A stretch of DNA of 64,000 nucleotides. It comes from JBDIBA01 sp039812705 (GTDB taxonomy: Bacteria; Actinomycetota; Acidimicrobiia; Acidimicrobiales; JBBSGY01). Within the stretch, counting starts at the first letter, position 1, and each line of letters starts with the position of its first letter. The position numbers and the translations under genes were made by a program. Below are positions 28,458 to 35,761 of the stretch, in pieces. The stretch covers positions 12,478 through 76,477 of the forward strand of contig JBDIBA010000003.1 of the NCBI GenBank assembly GCA_039812705.1, in the 5' to 3' direction. The notes below the pieces were generated by a model, which saw nothing but the letters and a program-made list of their open reading frames with translations, searched no databases and was not told where the DNA came from.

Positions 28458-29085
28458 ACTGGTTGACCCGAGCCTGCATCGCCGATTGGTGCGGGTTCTC
28501 GAAATCAGCAAGGACCGTGGCTTTCTTGGGCCCGGTCCTGTTGAAGACCACGTCGCACATGCCGCGGCGTTCCTTGAAGTACTGGGCGACCTGAATCCCA
28601 AATCGGTTGCCGATCTCGGTAGCGGCGGAGGCATCCCCGGCCTCGTCCTGGCTGCCGCGCTCCCCTCTGTTCGCTTCGCATTGATCGACGGCATGGAGAA
28701 AAGAACGACCTTCCTCAACGAAGCTGTCGATCTGCTTGGTCTGACGAATACAGAAATTGTTTGTGCCCGTGCCGAGGAGCTTGGTCACAATGCTGCCTAC
28801 CGGGAGACTTATCAGATGGTGGTTGCCCGCTCATTTGGGCCTCCCGCCGTGCTTGCGGAGTGCGCTTCTCCCCTGTTGTTACCCGGCGGAACCCTGATTG
28901 TGTCGGAACCCCCACACTCTGAGGCCGATCGTTGGCCTGCGAGTGGCCTGGCCAAGTTAGGTCTCCGCAAGGTGGAAACTGTGCGCGTAACGGGAGTACG
29001 CCTGGCCATCTTGGAAAAGACTGCTCCCCTCGATTCGCGCTGGCCTCGCCGCGTTGGAATCCCCGCGAAGCGCCCAGTCTTCTAA
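28450..29085 (+). CDS. rsmG: 16S rRNA (guanine527-N7)-methyltransferase
   Basis: A 211-residue methyltransferase that modifies G527 of 16S rRNA; loss gives low-level streptomycin resistance in many bacteria. The SAM site is SVADLGSGGGIPGLVLAAAL (about 52-71), followed by ALIDGMEKRTTFLNE. GTG at 28450 is the start, inside the end of jag. It is the last gene before the parS array, as in the mycobacterial gid-parA order. Confidence 0.95.
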   Translation: MHELVDPSLHRRLVRVLEISKDRGFLGPGPVEDHVAHAAAFLEVLGDLNPKSVADLGSGGGIPGLVLAAALPSVRFALIDGMEKRTTFLNEAVDLLGLTNTEIVCARAEELGHNAAYRETYQMVVARSFGPPAVLAECASPLLLPGGTLIVSEPPHSEADRWPASGLAKLGLRKVETVRVTGVRLAILEKTAPLDSRWPRRVGIPAKRPVF

Positions 29086-29137
29086 GACTTCTCTTGCGGC
29101 GTGGGTGCTGCGGGCGCTGCTACCTGGACAATGGGAA

Positions 29138-29153
29138 TGTTTCACGTGAAACA
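29138..29153. other. parS: parS site 1
   Basis: TGTTTCACGTGAAACA. The perfect palindrome extends from 29131 to 29160 (30 bases, arm ATGGGAA). Confidence 0.97.
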
Positions 29154-29188
29154 TTCCCATTGGAACTCGGACTGGTTGAGCAATCAGA

Positions 29189-29204
29189 TGTTTCACGTGA
29201 AACA
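29189..29204. other. parS: parS site 2
   Basis: Same 16-base core. The palindrome extends from 29185 to 29208 (24 bases, arm CAGA). Confidence 0.97.
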
Positions 29205-29240
29205 TCTGGCTTCCCTCGTTACCTAGAAAGGACGTGCGAA

Positions 29241-29256
29241 TGTTTCACGTGAAACA
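29241..29256. other. parS: parS site 3
   Basis: Same core. The palindrome extends from 29234 to 29263 (30 bases, arm GTGCGAA). Confidence 0.97.
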
Positions 29257-29304
29257 TTCGCACTGTCGTAACTACCGGGCTTCAGGTGGGATATTGGCCC
29301 GAGA

Positions 29305-29320
29305 TGTTTCACGTGAAACA
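29305..29320. other. parS: parS site 4
   Basis: Same core. The palindrome extends from 29296 to 29329 (34 bases, arm GGCCCGAGA). Confidence 0.97.
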
Positions 29321-29366
29321 TCTCGGGCCTGAAACTGGCTGTGCGCCTTCACCCGAACCAGAGGAA

Positions 29367-29382
29367 TGTTTCACGTGAAACA
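29367..29382. other. parS: parS site 5
   Basis: Same core. The palindrome extends from 29356 to 29393 (38 bases, arm AACCAGAGGAA), the longest. Confidence 0.97.
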
Positions 29383-29428
29383 TTCCTCTGGTTTCCGGAT
29401 GGCTCGATGCGTGAAAACTTGCTCAAGA

Positions 29429-29444
29429 TGTTTCACGTGAAACA
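29429..29444. other. parS: parS site 6
   Basis: Same core. The palindrome is short, 29427-29446 (20 bases, arm GA). It is nearest to parA, 49 bases before its ATG. Confidence 0.97.
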
Positions 29445-29493
29445 TCCCAATGTCTCACTCAGCCTGTAGCGTGCAGCGCATGAGGATTCTCCG

Positions 29494-30258
29494 ATGACGC
29501 GGATACTTACCGTCGCGAACCAGAAAGGCGGGGTGGGTAAAACCACAACCGCGGTCAATCTTTCTTCGGCGCTTGGCGAGGAGGGAAAGCGAGTGCTTCT
29601 CGTTGACCTGGACCCCCAGGCAAACGCCACCACGGGTGTGGGGGTGGACTCCGAAAAGATCGATAACTCCACATACGACCTGCTTCTAGGGGACTCAGAG
29701 CCTGCTGAGTGTGTCGTAGAGACGATCTATCCGAATCTCTGGCTCGCTCCGGCAACTATTGATTTGGCTGGCGCAGAGGTAGAGCTCGTTTCCGAGCTTG
29801 CCCGCGAGAATCGCCTCAAGAATTCCCTCGCCAAGGTCTCAGACCAGTATGACTTCGTCATTATTGATTGCCCTCCGTCATTGGGACTGCTGACAATCAA
29901 TGGCTTCATTGCAGCTAGGGAAGTCTTGTTGCCCATCCAGTGCGAGTACTACGCGTTGGAGGGTGTCGGGCAGCTGGTCCAGAATGTCGACCGTATTCGC
30001 AGCGCTTTGAACCCTGAGCTGCACATCAGCCACGTCTTGCTGACCATGTACGACGCACGTACGAAGTTGTCATCGCAGGTCTCGCGAGACGTCAAGCAAT
30101 TCTTTGGTGATCGTCTCTGTAAGACCGTCATCCCAAGAAGCGTCAGGCTCTCTGAGGCGCCGTCATACGGACAGCCAATTTCAGTGTTCGATCCGCTTTC
30201 ACGCGGTGCCGGCGCGTACCGCGACTTGGCTAAGGAGGTCATCGATGGCGAGGCGTAG
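29494..30258 (+). CDS. parA: chromosome partitioning ATPase ParA
   Basis: A 254-residue deviant Walker ATPase. KGGVGKTTTAVNLS (11-24) holds both Lys of the deviant motif; DLDPQANATTGVG and VIIDCPPSLGLL follow. It binds the nucleoid and moves ParB-parS complexes apart. It starts with ATG 49 bases after the last parS site and ends 14 bases inside parB, so the pair is coupled. The short N-terminus lacks the DNA-binding extension of plasmid ParA, as usual for chromosomal Soj. Confidence 0.97.
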   Translation: MTRILTVANQKGGVGKTTTAVNLSSALGEEGKRVLLVDLDPQANATTGVGVDSEKIDNSTYDLLLGDSEPAECVVETIYPNLWLAPATIDLAGAEVELVSELARENRLKNSLAKVSDQYDFVIIDCPPSLGLLTINGFIAAREVLLPIQCEYYALEGVGQLVQNVDRIRSALNPELHISHVLLTMYDARTKLSSQVSRDVKQFFGDRLCKTVIPRSVRLSEAPSYGQPISVFDPLSRGAGAYRDLAKEVIDGEA

Positions 30259-31135
30259 TGGTCTTGGTAAGGGTCTGGGCGCCCTGATTCCCGCAGGGGA
30301 GCCCGTGGCAGACGGATCGGCCACCTTTAAGACGGTCCCGATCAAGTCGATTGTGCCGAACACATTTCAGCCTCGGCGACACCTTGACGAGAAAGATCTT
30401 GCGTCCTTGGCCGCATCGATCAAGGAAGTCGGAGTTCTCCAACCTCTGCTTGTGCGTCCACAGGCCGGGGGAGAAGGCTACGAACTGATCGCAGGTGAGC
30501 GGCGTTGGAGAGCTTCTAAGCAAGCTGGGCTTGATCAGGTGCCCGTAATTGTCCGCACCAGCCAGGACAACGCATCGCTTGAAGAGGCGCTGGTCGAGAA
30601 CCTTCACCGACGAGACCTCAATGCCATTGACGAGGCCGCTGCTTACCAGCAGTTGATTGATGATTTTTCAATGACACACGAGTCTGTTGGCAAGCGTGTC
30701 GGAAAGAGCCGCACTGCGGTGAGTAACTTGCTGCGCTTGTTGAGTCTGCAGCCAAAAGTTCAGCGCTTGTTGATTGAAGGTCACATCACAGAGGGTCACG
30801 CTCGCGCCTTGCTAGGCACTACCGACAAGGCGTTCCAGGGACAACTTGCCGAGCGAGCTGCTCGCGATCAATGGTCCGTGCGCGCCGTGGAAGAGGCCGT
30901 CAAGGACCGACATGGGGCAGTGGTCGATGTCACGGAACGGACCAAGTCAGCTCCGACAAAACAAGACGCTCCCGCCTTAGAATGGCAAGAGCGTCTTGTT
31001 GACTATTTGGACACCAAGGTGACCGTATCGGGCGGGGCGAAGAAGGGGAGAGTCACGATTGACTTTGCCGGCCCAGAGGATCTGGAGCGCATAGCGGACC
31101 TAATTCTCAAGGCTCCTAAGCGCGCGAAAGCCTAA
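30245..31135 (+). CDS. parB: chromosome partitioning protein ParB
   Basis: 296 residues from the ATG at 30245. MARRSGLGKGLGALIP is the conserved ParA-contact end. The CTPase/ParB core has LQPLLVRP, GERRWRASKQAG and ENLHRRDLN. The helix-turn-helix is SVGKRVGKSRTAVSNLLRLL. The C-terminal dimerisation domain ends DLILKAPKRAKA. The frame is open further upstream inside parA, but the conserved N-terminus fixes the start. It loads at the six parS sites, spreads as a clamp and recruits SMC. Confidence 0.97.
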   Translation: MARRSGLGKGLGALIPAGEPVADGSATFKTVPIKSIVPNTFQPRRHLDEKDLASLAASIKEVGVLQPLLVRPQAGGEGYELIAGERRWRASKQAGLDQVPVIVRTSQDNASLEEALVENLHRRDLNAIDEAAAYQQLIDDFSMTHESVGKRVGKSRTAVSNLLRLLSLQPKVQRLLIEGHITEGHARALLGTTDKAFQGQLAERAARDQWSVRAVEEAVKDRHGAVVDVTERTKSAPTKQDAPALEWQERLVDYLDTKVTVSGGAKKGRVTIDFAGPEDLERIADLILKAPKRAKA

Positions 31136-31191
31136 ATGTGAATCCCATTGTTGTAAGCCTCGACTCTCAATCCACACCCTGGGGAAGACTT

Positions 31192-31200
31192 TGTGGATAA
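31192..31200 (-). promoter_or_regulatory. perfect DnaA box in the parB-trxA gap
   Basis: TGTGGATAA, the exact reverse complement of TTATCCACA. It lies between the convergent ends of parB and trxA, four bases before the trxA stop. A weaker copy (CAATCCACA) is near 31169. It is 5.5 kb from dnaA. Confidence 0.6.
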
Positions 31201-31203
31201 CTC

Positions 31204-31530
31204 TCAGACGTGTGAACCGAGCTGGCTTAGCAGTTGGTCCTTGCCATAAGCACCGACGATTCGCACGTCTGTTGCTTGTCCATCCTTGAAGAGGATCATC
31301 GTTGGAATGCTCATCACTTCGAACTGCTGGGCAATTGCGGGGTTTTCGTCCACGTTCAGCTTGCCAATACGCAGTGATCCGCTCTTCTCATCTGCGATTT
31401 CGTCGAGGATTGGGCCAACGCGCTTGCACGGACCACACCATTCGGCCCAGAAATCCACAAGGATCGGGGCGGAAGAGTCGCCGATCTCCGATTCAAAGTT
31501 GTCGTTGTTAAGGGTTACTGGCGCAGCCAT
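31204..31530 (-). CDS. trxA: thioredoxin
   Basis: A 108-residue thioredoxin, a general disulfide reductase recharged by TrxB. The active site is FWAEWCGPCKRVGP with C32 and C35; the cis-Pro is in MSIPTMILF. The start at 31530 (MAAPVTLNNDNF) follows GGAGGT by five bases; the longer frame from 31593 is not supported. It is the last gene of the leftward unit. A stable hairpin stands between it and trxB. Confidence 0.96.
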   Translation of the reverse strand: MAAPVTLNNDNFESEIGDSSAPILVDFWAEWCGPCKRVGPILDEIADEKSGSLRIGKLNVDENPAIAQQFEVMSIPTMILFKDGQATDVRIVGAYGKDQLLSQLGSHV

Positions 31531-31569
31531 TTGACCTCCAATAGGTAGTTGATTGGTTAAAACCTTTTG

Positions 31570-31599
31570 CGGCTTGTGCATATTCCTGTGCACAAGCCG
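31570..31599. promoter_or_regulatory. perfect hairpin between trxB and trxA
   Basis: Arms of 11 bases (CGGCTTGTGCA / TGCACAAGCCG) around the loop TATTCCTG. No T-tract follows in the direction of transcription, so it is more likely an attenuating or RNA-stability element than a full terminator. The trxB-trxA gap also includes a 10-base palindrome, GGTTAAAACC, at 31555-31564. Confidence 0.5.
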
Positions 31600-31648
31600 G
31601 CGTCAAAGAATAAGTGCGAGAGGGCGCGAATTGCCTTGGAACGATGAC

Positions 31649-31657
31649 TTATCCATA
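31649..31657 (+). promoter_or_regulatory. DnaA-box-like site upstream of trxA
   Basis: TTATCCATA, one mismatch from the DnaA box, 119 bases before the trxA start and within the trxB-trxA gap. With the perfect box at 31192 it brackets trxA. Confidence 0.4.
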
Positions 31658-31711
31658 GGCGTCTTGATTGCTGGATCGGGCCCCGGTTAAGGGTGGGAAA
31701 TCTGGAGCCGG

Positions 31712-32668
31712 TCAGTGGTGAGAGATCTCGTTGGCTTCCAGCCAGCGTTCCACTTCGATCGCTGCCATGCAGCCAGACCCAGCAGCGGTGATCGCCTGGC
31801 GGTAGGTCGAGTCCTGAACATCGCCGGCGGCGAACACCCCTTCAACGTTGGTCTGGGTGGTGCCCGGAACCGTCTTGATGTAACCGGAGTCAAACATCTC
31901 AACCTGGTCGGTAAAGAGCGTGGTGTTGGGGATGTGACCAATAGCGACAAAAAGGCCGTCCACTGAGAGTGAGCGAATATCGCCTGTTTCCGTGTCGGTC
32001 AGTTCCAGGGATTCCACTTTCGATTCGCCGACGATGTCCGAAACAACCGAGTTCCAGACAAACTCCAACTTGGGATTCTTGAAAGCCCGGTCTTGCATGA
32101 TCTTGGAGGCGCGGAGAGAGTCTCGTCTGTGGATTAGTAGCACCTTGTCGGCAAACTTGGTCAAGAAGGTGGCTTCCTCGATTGCCGAGTCACCGCCACC
32201 GACCACCGCGACCGTTTTCCCACGGAAGAAGAATCCGTCGCAGGTTGCGCAGGTGGAAAGGCCGCGCCCAATCAAGCGATCTTCTGCCTCGAGGCCAAGC
32301 ATTCGCGAGCGAGCACCCGTTGAGATGATGATGGACTCGCTCGTGATTTCCCGGTCGCCAACCCACACCTTGAACGGACGCTGTGAGAAGTCGACGCGTG
32401 TGGCTTTCTCGGTAATGAACTCGGTTCCGAAGCGTTCTGCTTGGCCTCGGAAACGACTCATCAGCTCGGGGCCTTCAATGCCCTCGACAAAGCCGGGATA
32501 GTTCTCGATGTCGGTTGTCAACATCAACTGACCACCGGGTTGATCGGCGGTGGAAGAGGGTTCGCCTTCAATAACCAGCGGCTTGAGGTTGGCGCGAGCC
32601 GTGTAGATGGCGGCGGTCAGGCCCGATGGACCTGAGCCGATGATGACAACCGAACGTACTTCTGACAC
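31712..32668 (-). CDS. trxB: thioredoxin-disulfide reductase
   Basis: A 318-residue flavoenzyme that reduces thioredoxin with NADPH. The FAD site is IIGSGPSGLTAAIYTARA (about 10-27), the redox pair is in STCATCDGFFFRG (about 138-150), and the NADPH site is VAVVGGGDSAIEEA. The C-terminal FAD motif GVFAAGDVQDSTYRQAITAA is complete. It begins six bases after the small membrane protein gene and precedes trxA, as in Mycobacterium trxB2-trxC. Confidence 0.97.
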   Translation of the reverse strand: MSEVRSVVIIGSGPSGLTAAIYTARANLKPLVIEGEPSSTADQPGGQLMLTTDIENYPGFVEGIEGPELMSRFRGQAERFGTEFITEKATRVDFSQRPFKVWVGDREITSESIIISTGARSRMLGLEAEDRLIGRGLSTCATCDGFFFRGKTVAVVGGGDSAIEEATFLTKFADKVLLIHRRDSLRASKIMQDRAFKNPKLEFVWNSVVSDIVGESKVESLELTDTETGDIRSLSVDGLFVAIGHIPNTTLFTDQVEMFDSGYIKTVPGTTQTNVEGVFAAGDVQDSTYRQAITAAGSGCMAAIEVERWLEANEISHH

Positions 32669-32674
32669 TGGCTT

Positions 32675-33019
32675 TTAGCTTTCTTGGGTGCTGACCTTTG
32701 GCTTGCGCTTCGACCAGAGCAACAGCCCGGCGATCACGAAAATTGCACCAGCGATTGCGTAGGCGAACCAAACGCTTTCGGGAACCCCAGGAATGTTGTC
32801 GAGGTAGATGTCAAGCAGGCGGACTCCGGCAACACTGAGAATGATCAGCGCGACAACGCCCAAAACACCAGCTAGAAGACCATAAACGATGGCCCTTGCG
32901 ATGGTTGTGAGAGGCACAACAGCCTTGTCCCTGACGACATCGACGCAGGTTTCAATGAATTCGGACGCTTCAGAAACCCAGTCGTTACCTGACGAAGGCT
33001 TTTTCCCAAGAGAGAACAT
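32675..33019 (-). CDS. small membrane protein upstream of trxB
   Basis: A 114-residue protein with two hydrophobic segments (about 40-65 and 80-102) joined by a short loop with SVWF. The N-terminus is soluble with ASEFIETCVDVVRDK, and the tail is basic (WSKRKPKVSTQES). The start at 33019 follows GAGG by five bases; an ATG 21 bases earlier is in frame. In Mycobacterium, sigM and its anti-sigma factor stand at this place; neither is recognisable here, and this protein does not look like an anti-sigma factor. I do not recognise the family. Confidence 0.7.
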   Translation of the reverse strand: MFSLGKKPSSGNDWVSEASEFIETCVDVVRDKAVVPLTTIARAIVYGLLAGVLGVVALIILSVAGVRLLDIYLDNIPGVPESVWFAYAIAGAIFVIAGLLLWSKRKPKVSTQES

Positions 33020-33077
33020 GGGCCTCACAATACCCATCACATCGCGGTATCTGCCCGGATAGGTGACGCGATGTTGG

Positions 33078-34853
33078 CTATCCGTTGTTGAGCTTTGCCT
33101 CTACGACCGACAAACGGTTGGAATCGCCAAGGTTCGTGAACCAAATGAGAACTGCTGAACCTTGCGCATTGTGCAGATCGAACTGGGCGTTTTGACCAAG
33201 TCCACTTTGAGTGTCGACCGGGTTTCCCCACTCCGTCAGGCGCGAGCCGGGGGAGTTGGCCACATAGATCTGGGCACTCCATCCCTGGTTGCGAGCATCG
33301 ACTTCCAGTGTCTTCATCTCGGCTGGACGGCTGGTTCGAAGCACCAGGCCAATTCCTCGCTTGAGGTTGCCGAAACGTGGTGACGAGTAGGTCTGGGTGG
33401 ACCAAAAAGTTTGAGGGTTGTCGTCAATGGCGTTGTTTGCTTGAGCGCTGTTCTCGTCACCGTCGCCAGGCGGTGGGTCAAACGCGGAGGCCCTGGAAAA
33501 GCTGACGGCGGACTCGGTTTCGACCGGAGCTGCAGCGTTCTCGGTGTTGTCGCCGGCGCTTCCGATCACACGGCCAAGAATGACGGCCAGCAGGATTGCG
33601 GCAAGTACGGCAGCACTGGCCATGTATCGCCGGTTGACCTTCTTCTCGTGCGCGCGATGAATGGTTTCCTCACGCATGAGCTCGGGAGAAAGACGAGCGT
33701 GTTTGGGCTGCTCATTAAACGGTTCGTCTTCGACGGCGTCGAAGTGATGGGCTTGGGTGGCGTGAGCGTTCAGGTCGTTGGATTGCGTGTTGACGACCGG
33801 AGTCTCGGCCGTCGGCCATTCTCCGGCGGGATTCGTGTTGTCCGAAGTGGGCCTGAACTGGCCCGTGTCGTGGGCACTGTCATTGCGAATGAAACCCACG
33901 GCTGAGGTGGTGGGGTCGTTTTGTGGTGCAACCGGAGCCGGCAGCATGACTCGGCGATTTGCCACGGTCGGGTCGGAAACAGAATTGAAGTGGTCGACCT
34001 TCTGGTTAGGCCAGTTGTCGTCGAGATATCGGCTGGTGCTGGGCCTTTCGATGGATCGCAATTGTCGTGCGATATCGCCTGCGGAGTCGAAGCGGTCCTC
34101 TGGGTTCTCGGCCGTCGCGCGCTCAATGGTGGTGTTGAGTTGCTGCGAAGCGGCTTCGTTCTCGCCATTGCCATGAGTCAGTTCATTGAGAAGAGTCCCG
34201 ATGGCCCAGATATCACTCGCTGAAGTTGGTTGTTCGCCCTTGCACTGCTCTGGCGCCGTGTAGCGATTGCGAAGCTTGGCGTCTTGAGAGCCACCAAGTG
34301 CGTCTTCGGGCGTTTCGGCCACGGCCTTGGCAATGCCAAAGTCTGAAACAACTACCCGGTGGTCTCCGCCAACAATGACGATGTTGTCCGGAGTGATGTC
34401 ACCGTGGACGACGCCGCTGTTGTGCGCGTAGTCGAGAGCTTCGGCAACTTGCTTGACCATTGTTACGGCGGCACGCGGGTCAAGAGGACCGCTGGCCATG
34501 ATTTCGGTAAGTGTGCGGCCATCGAGGTGACCAGCGACGATGAATGTGGTGTCGTCTTCTTGGCCCGTGTCGTAAGTGGGCGCGACATGCGGGTGGGTCA
34601 GGCGTGCAGCTGCGATGGCGGCATCGTGGAGCCGTGTTGCAAATGTCTCGTCGCGGGCCAGGTCTGGGTGAAGCAGCTTGATGCGTACCGGACGCTGAAG
34701 CACCAGGTCAACGCCCAGCCATAGCTCCGGCGTGGAGCCAATGATTAGTGGTGTCTCTAGCCGGTAACGGCGGCGCAACACACGACCAGAAGTAAAGGAA
34801 GAAGTAGATAGCGTTGACACGATGGCTCCGAGGGTATCGCGTTGGGTCAACAA
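33078..34853 (-). CDS. membrane-anchored atypical Ser/Thr kinase with outer discoidin-like domain (MviN C-terminal half)
   Basis: 591 residues. The kinase domain (about 28-270) keeps the ATP Lys59 (PVRIKLL), D152 and N157 in VVHGDITPDNIVI, and D171 of DFG. The glycine loop is degenerate (IGSTPELW), and HRD reads HGD. A hydrophilic linker spans about 275-400. One membrane helix (about 408-428) is followed by a discoidin-like domain (AFDPPPGDGDENSAQANNAI and later strands). This is the plan of the pseudokinase half of mycobacterial MviN, which binds FhaA when phosphorylated. Here it is a separate gene, close to murJ. Whether it is active is open; all chemical residues remain. Confidence 0.85.
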   Translation of the reverse strand: MLTQRDTLGAIVSTLSTSSFTSGRVLRRRYRLETPLIIGSTPELWLGVDLVLQRPVRIKLLHPDLARDETFATRLHDAAIAAARLTHPHVAPTYDTGQEDDTTFIVAGHLDGRTLTEIMASGPLDPRAAVTMVKQVAEALDYAHNSGVVHGDITPDNIVIVGGDHRVVVSDFGIAKAVAETPEDALGGSQDAKLRNRYTAPEQCKGEQPTSASDIWAIGTLLNELTHGNGENEAASQQLNTTIERATAENPEDRFDSAGDIARQLRSIERPSTSRYLDDNWPNQKVDHFNSVSDPTVANRRVMLPAPVAPQNDPTTSAVGFIRNDSAHDTGQFRPTSDNTNPAGEWPTAETPVVNTQSNDLNAHATQAHHFDAVEDEPFNEQPKHARLSPELMREETIHRAHEKKVNRRYMASAAVLAAILLAVILGRVIGSAGDNTENAAAPVETESAVSFSRASAFDPPPGDGDENSAQANNAIDDNPQTFWSTQTYSSPRFGNLKRGIGLVLRTSRPAEMKTLEVDARNQGWSAQIYVANSPGSRLTEWGNPVDTQSGLGQNAQFDLHNAQGSAVLIWFTNLGDSNRLSVVEAKLNNG

Positions 34854-34903
34854 AACCTGATTCGAGTACTCGGGTTTCAGAACATTCTTGAAATTGTTTT
34901 TCG

Positions 34904-35761
34904 TCAGTCGTGCGTTACGGGAGCGAAAGTCACGGCAATCAAACCCTTGCCGCCGTGGACTCCAATAGTTGGGCCCATCTCGCAGCGAAGGACGTCTTTG
35001 GCTGCGACCGCGGGCTTGAGCATCTCGATGAACTCGTCGACATCGTCAGCGCCGGAATCACAAACGCCGACTTTTTCGACAGGAGCGTTTTCCAACACGA
35101 TGTTTGCCAGTTGCCTGAGCGATTTGGAGCGGGTGCGTTGCTTGGAAACCGGCTTCACAACGCCTTCTTCAATGGTGATGAGCGGCTTTACCGACAAGAG
35201 AGTCGCAAAGAATGCACCGGCGGCACCGATGCGGCCGCCTTTGCGGAGATTTTCCAGCGTGTTGAGTGCGCCAAAGAGTTTCTGGTTTGCGGCGCATTGT
35301 TTGGCAGTTGCTTCTACGGAATTGAGGTCGCTGCCCGATTGTGCGGCGAGCGCCGCGGCTTCGACAATCCGCGCTTGGCCAACGGTGCACGTCTTGGAAT
35401 CAACGACTCGCACGTCAATGTCGTCCTTGACGATTTGCGCCGCGCCCATTGCCGACTGAAATGTTGCAGATAGCTCGGCCGACAAAGTCACACAAACCAC
35501 ACCTTGTGCGCCTTGGCTCTTTGCTTTGGTGAACGCTTCGGCAAAAGCACCAGGTGAAGGGGCTGCCGTCCCGGGAAGTTCTTCGCTGGTGTCCGCGCGG
35601 CGCCAAAACTCTTCGCGAGATAGTTCGATTTTGTCGACGAACTCCTCGTCACCGAATCGGACGGACAGGGGTACGACATCGACGCCCAGTTCTTGGAGGC
35701 GGGCGTCGTCAAGATCGCTCGCGCTGTCAGTAATTACTGCGATTTGCTTCGGTGTAGTCAT
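34904..35761 (-). CDS. DegV family fatty-acid-binding protein
   Basis: A 285-residue two-domain protein. It starts with the DegV pattern IAVITDSASDLDD, then VVPLSVRFGDEEF and TAAPSPGAFAEAF; RIGAAGAFFATLLSVKPLI is the fatty-acid pocket region. DegV/FakB proteins bind a fatty acid for phosphorylation by FakA; no fakA is in the window. It begins directly after the murJ stop and lies between murJ and the MviN-like kinase gene, a place where Mycobacterium has no gene because the two are fused. Confidence 0.93.
   Translation of the reverse strand: MTTPKQIAVITDSASDLDDARLQELGVDVVPLSVRFGDEEFVDKIELSREEFWRRADTSEELPGTAAPSPGAFAEAFTKAKSQGAQGVVCVTLSAELSATFQSAMGAAQIVKDDIDVRVVDSKTCTVGQARIVEAAALAAQSGSDLNSVEATAKQCAANQKLFGALNTLENLRKGGRIGAAGAFFATLLSVKPLITIEEGVVKPVSKQRTRSKSLRQLANIVLENAPVEKVGVCDSGADDVDEFIEMLKPAVAAKDVLRCEMGPTIGVHGGKGLIAVTFAPVTHD

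Larger units (their letters stand above)
29131..29446. repeat. parS: parS array, six ParB-binding sites
   Basis: Six exact copies of TGTTTCACGTGAAACA in 316 bases between rsmG and parA, with centres 51, 52, 64, 62 and 62 bases apart. Every copy lies inside a longer perfect palindrome, whose arms differ from copy to copy: total lengths 30, 24, 30, 34, 38 and 20. The array should be the centromere at which ParB loads and spreads and from which the origin is segregated with ParA. The gap has no ORF of its own and may also hold the parA promoter. Confidence 0.96.

Noticed and set aside
29131..29446. CRISPR array, because of regularly spaced repeats
   Set aside because: The repeat is a 16-base palindrome equal to parS beside parA, spacers differ in length, and no cas genes are near.
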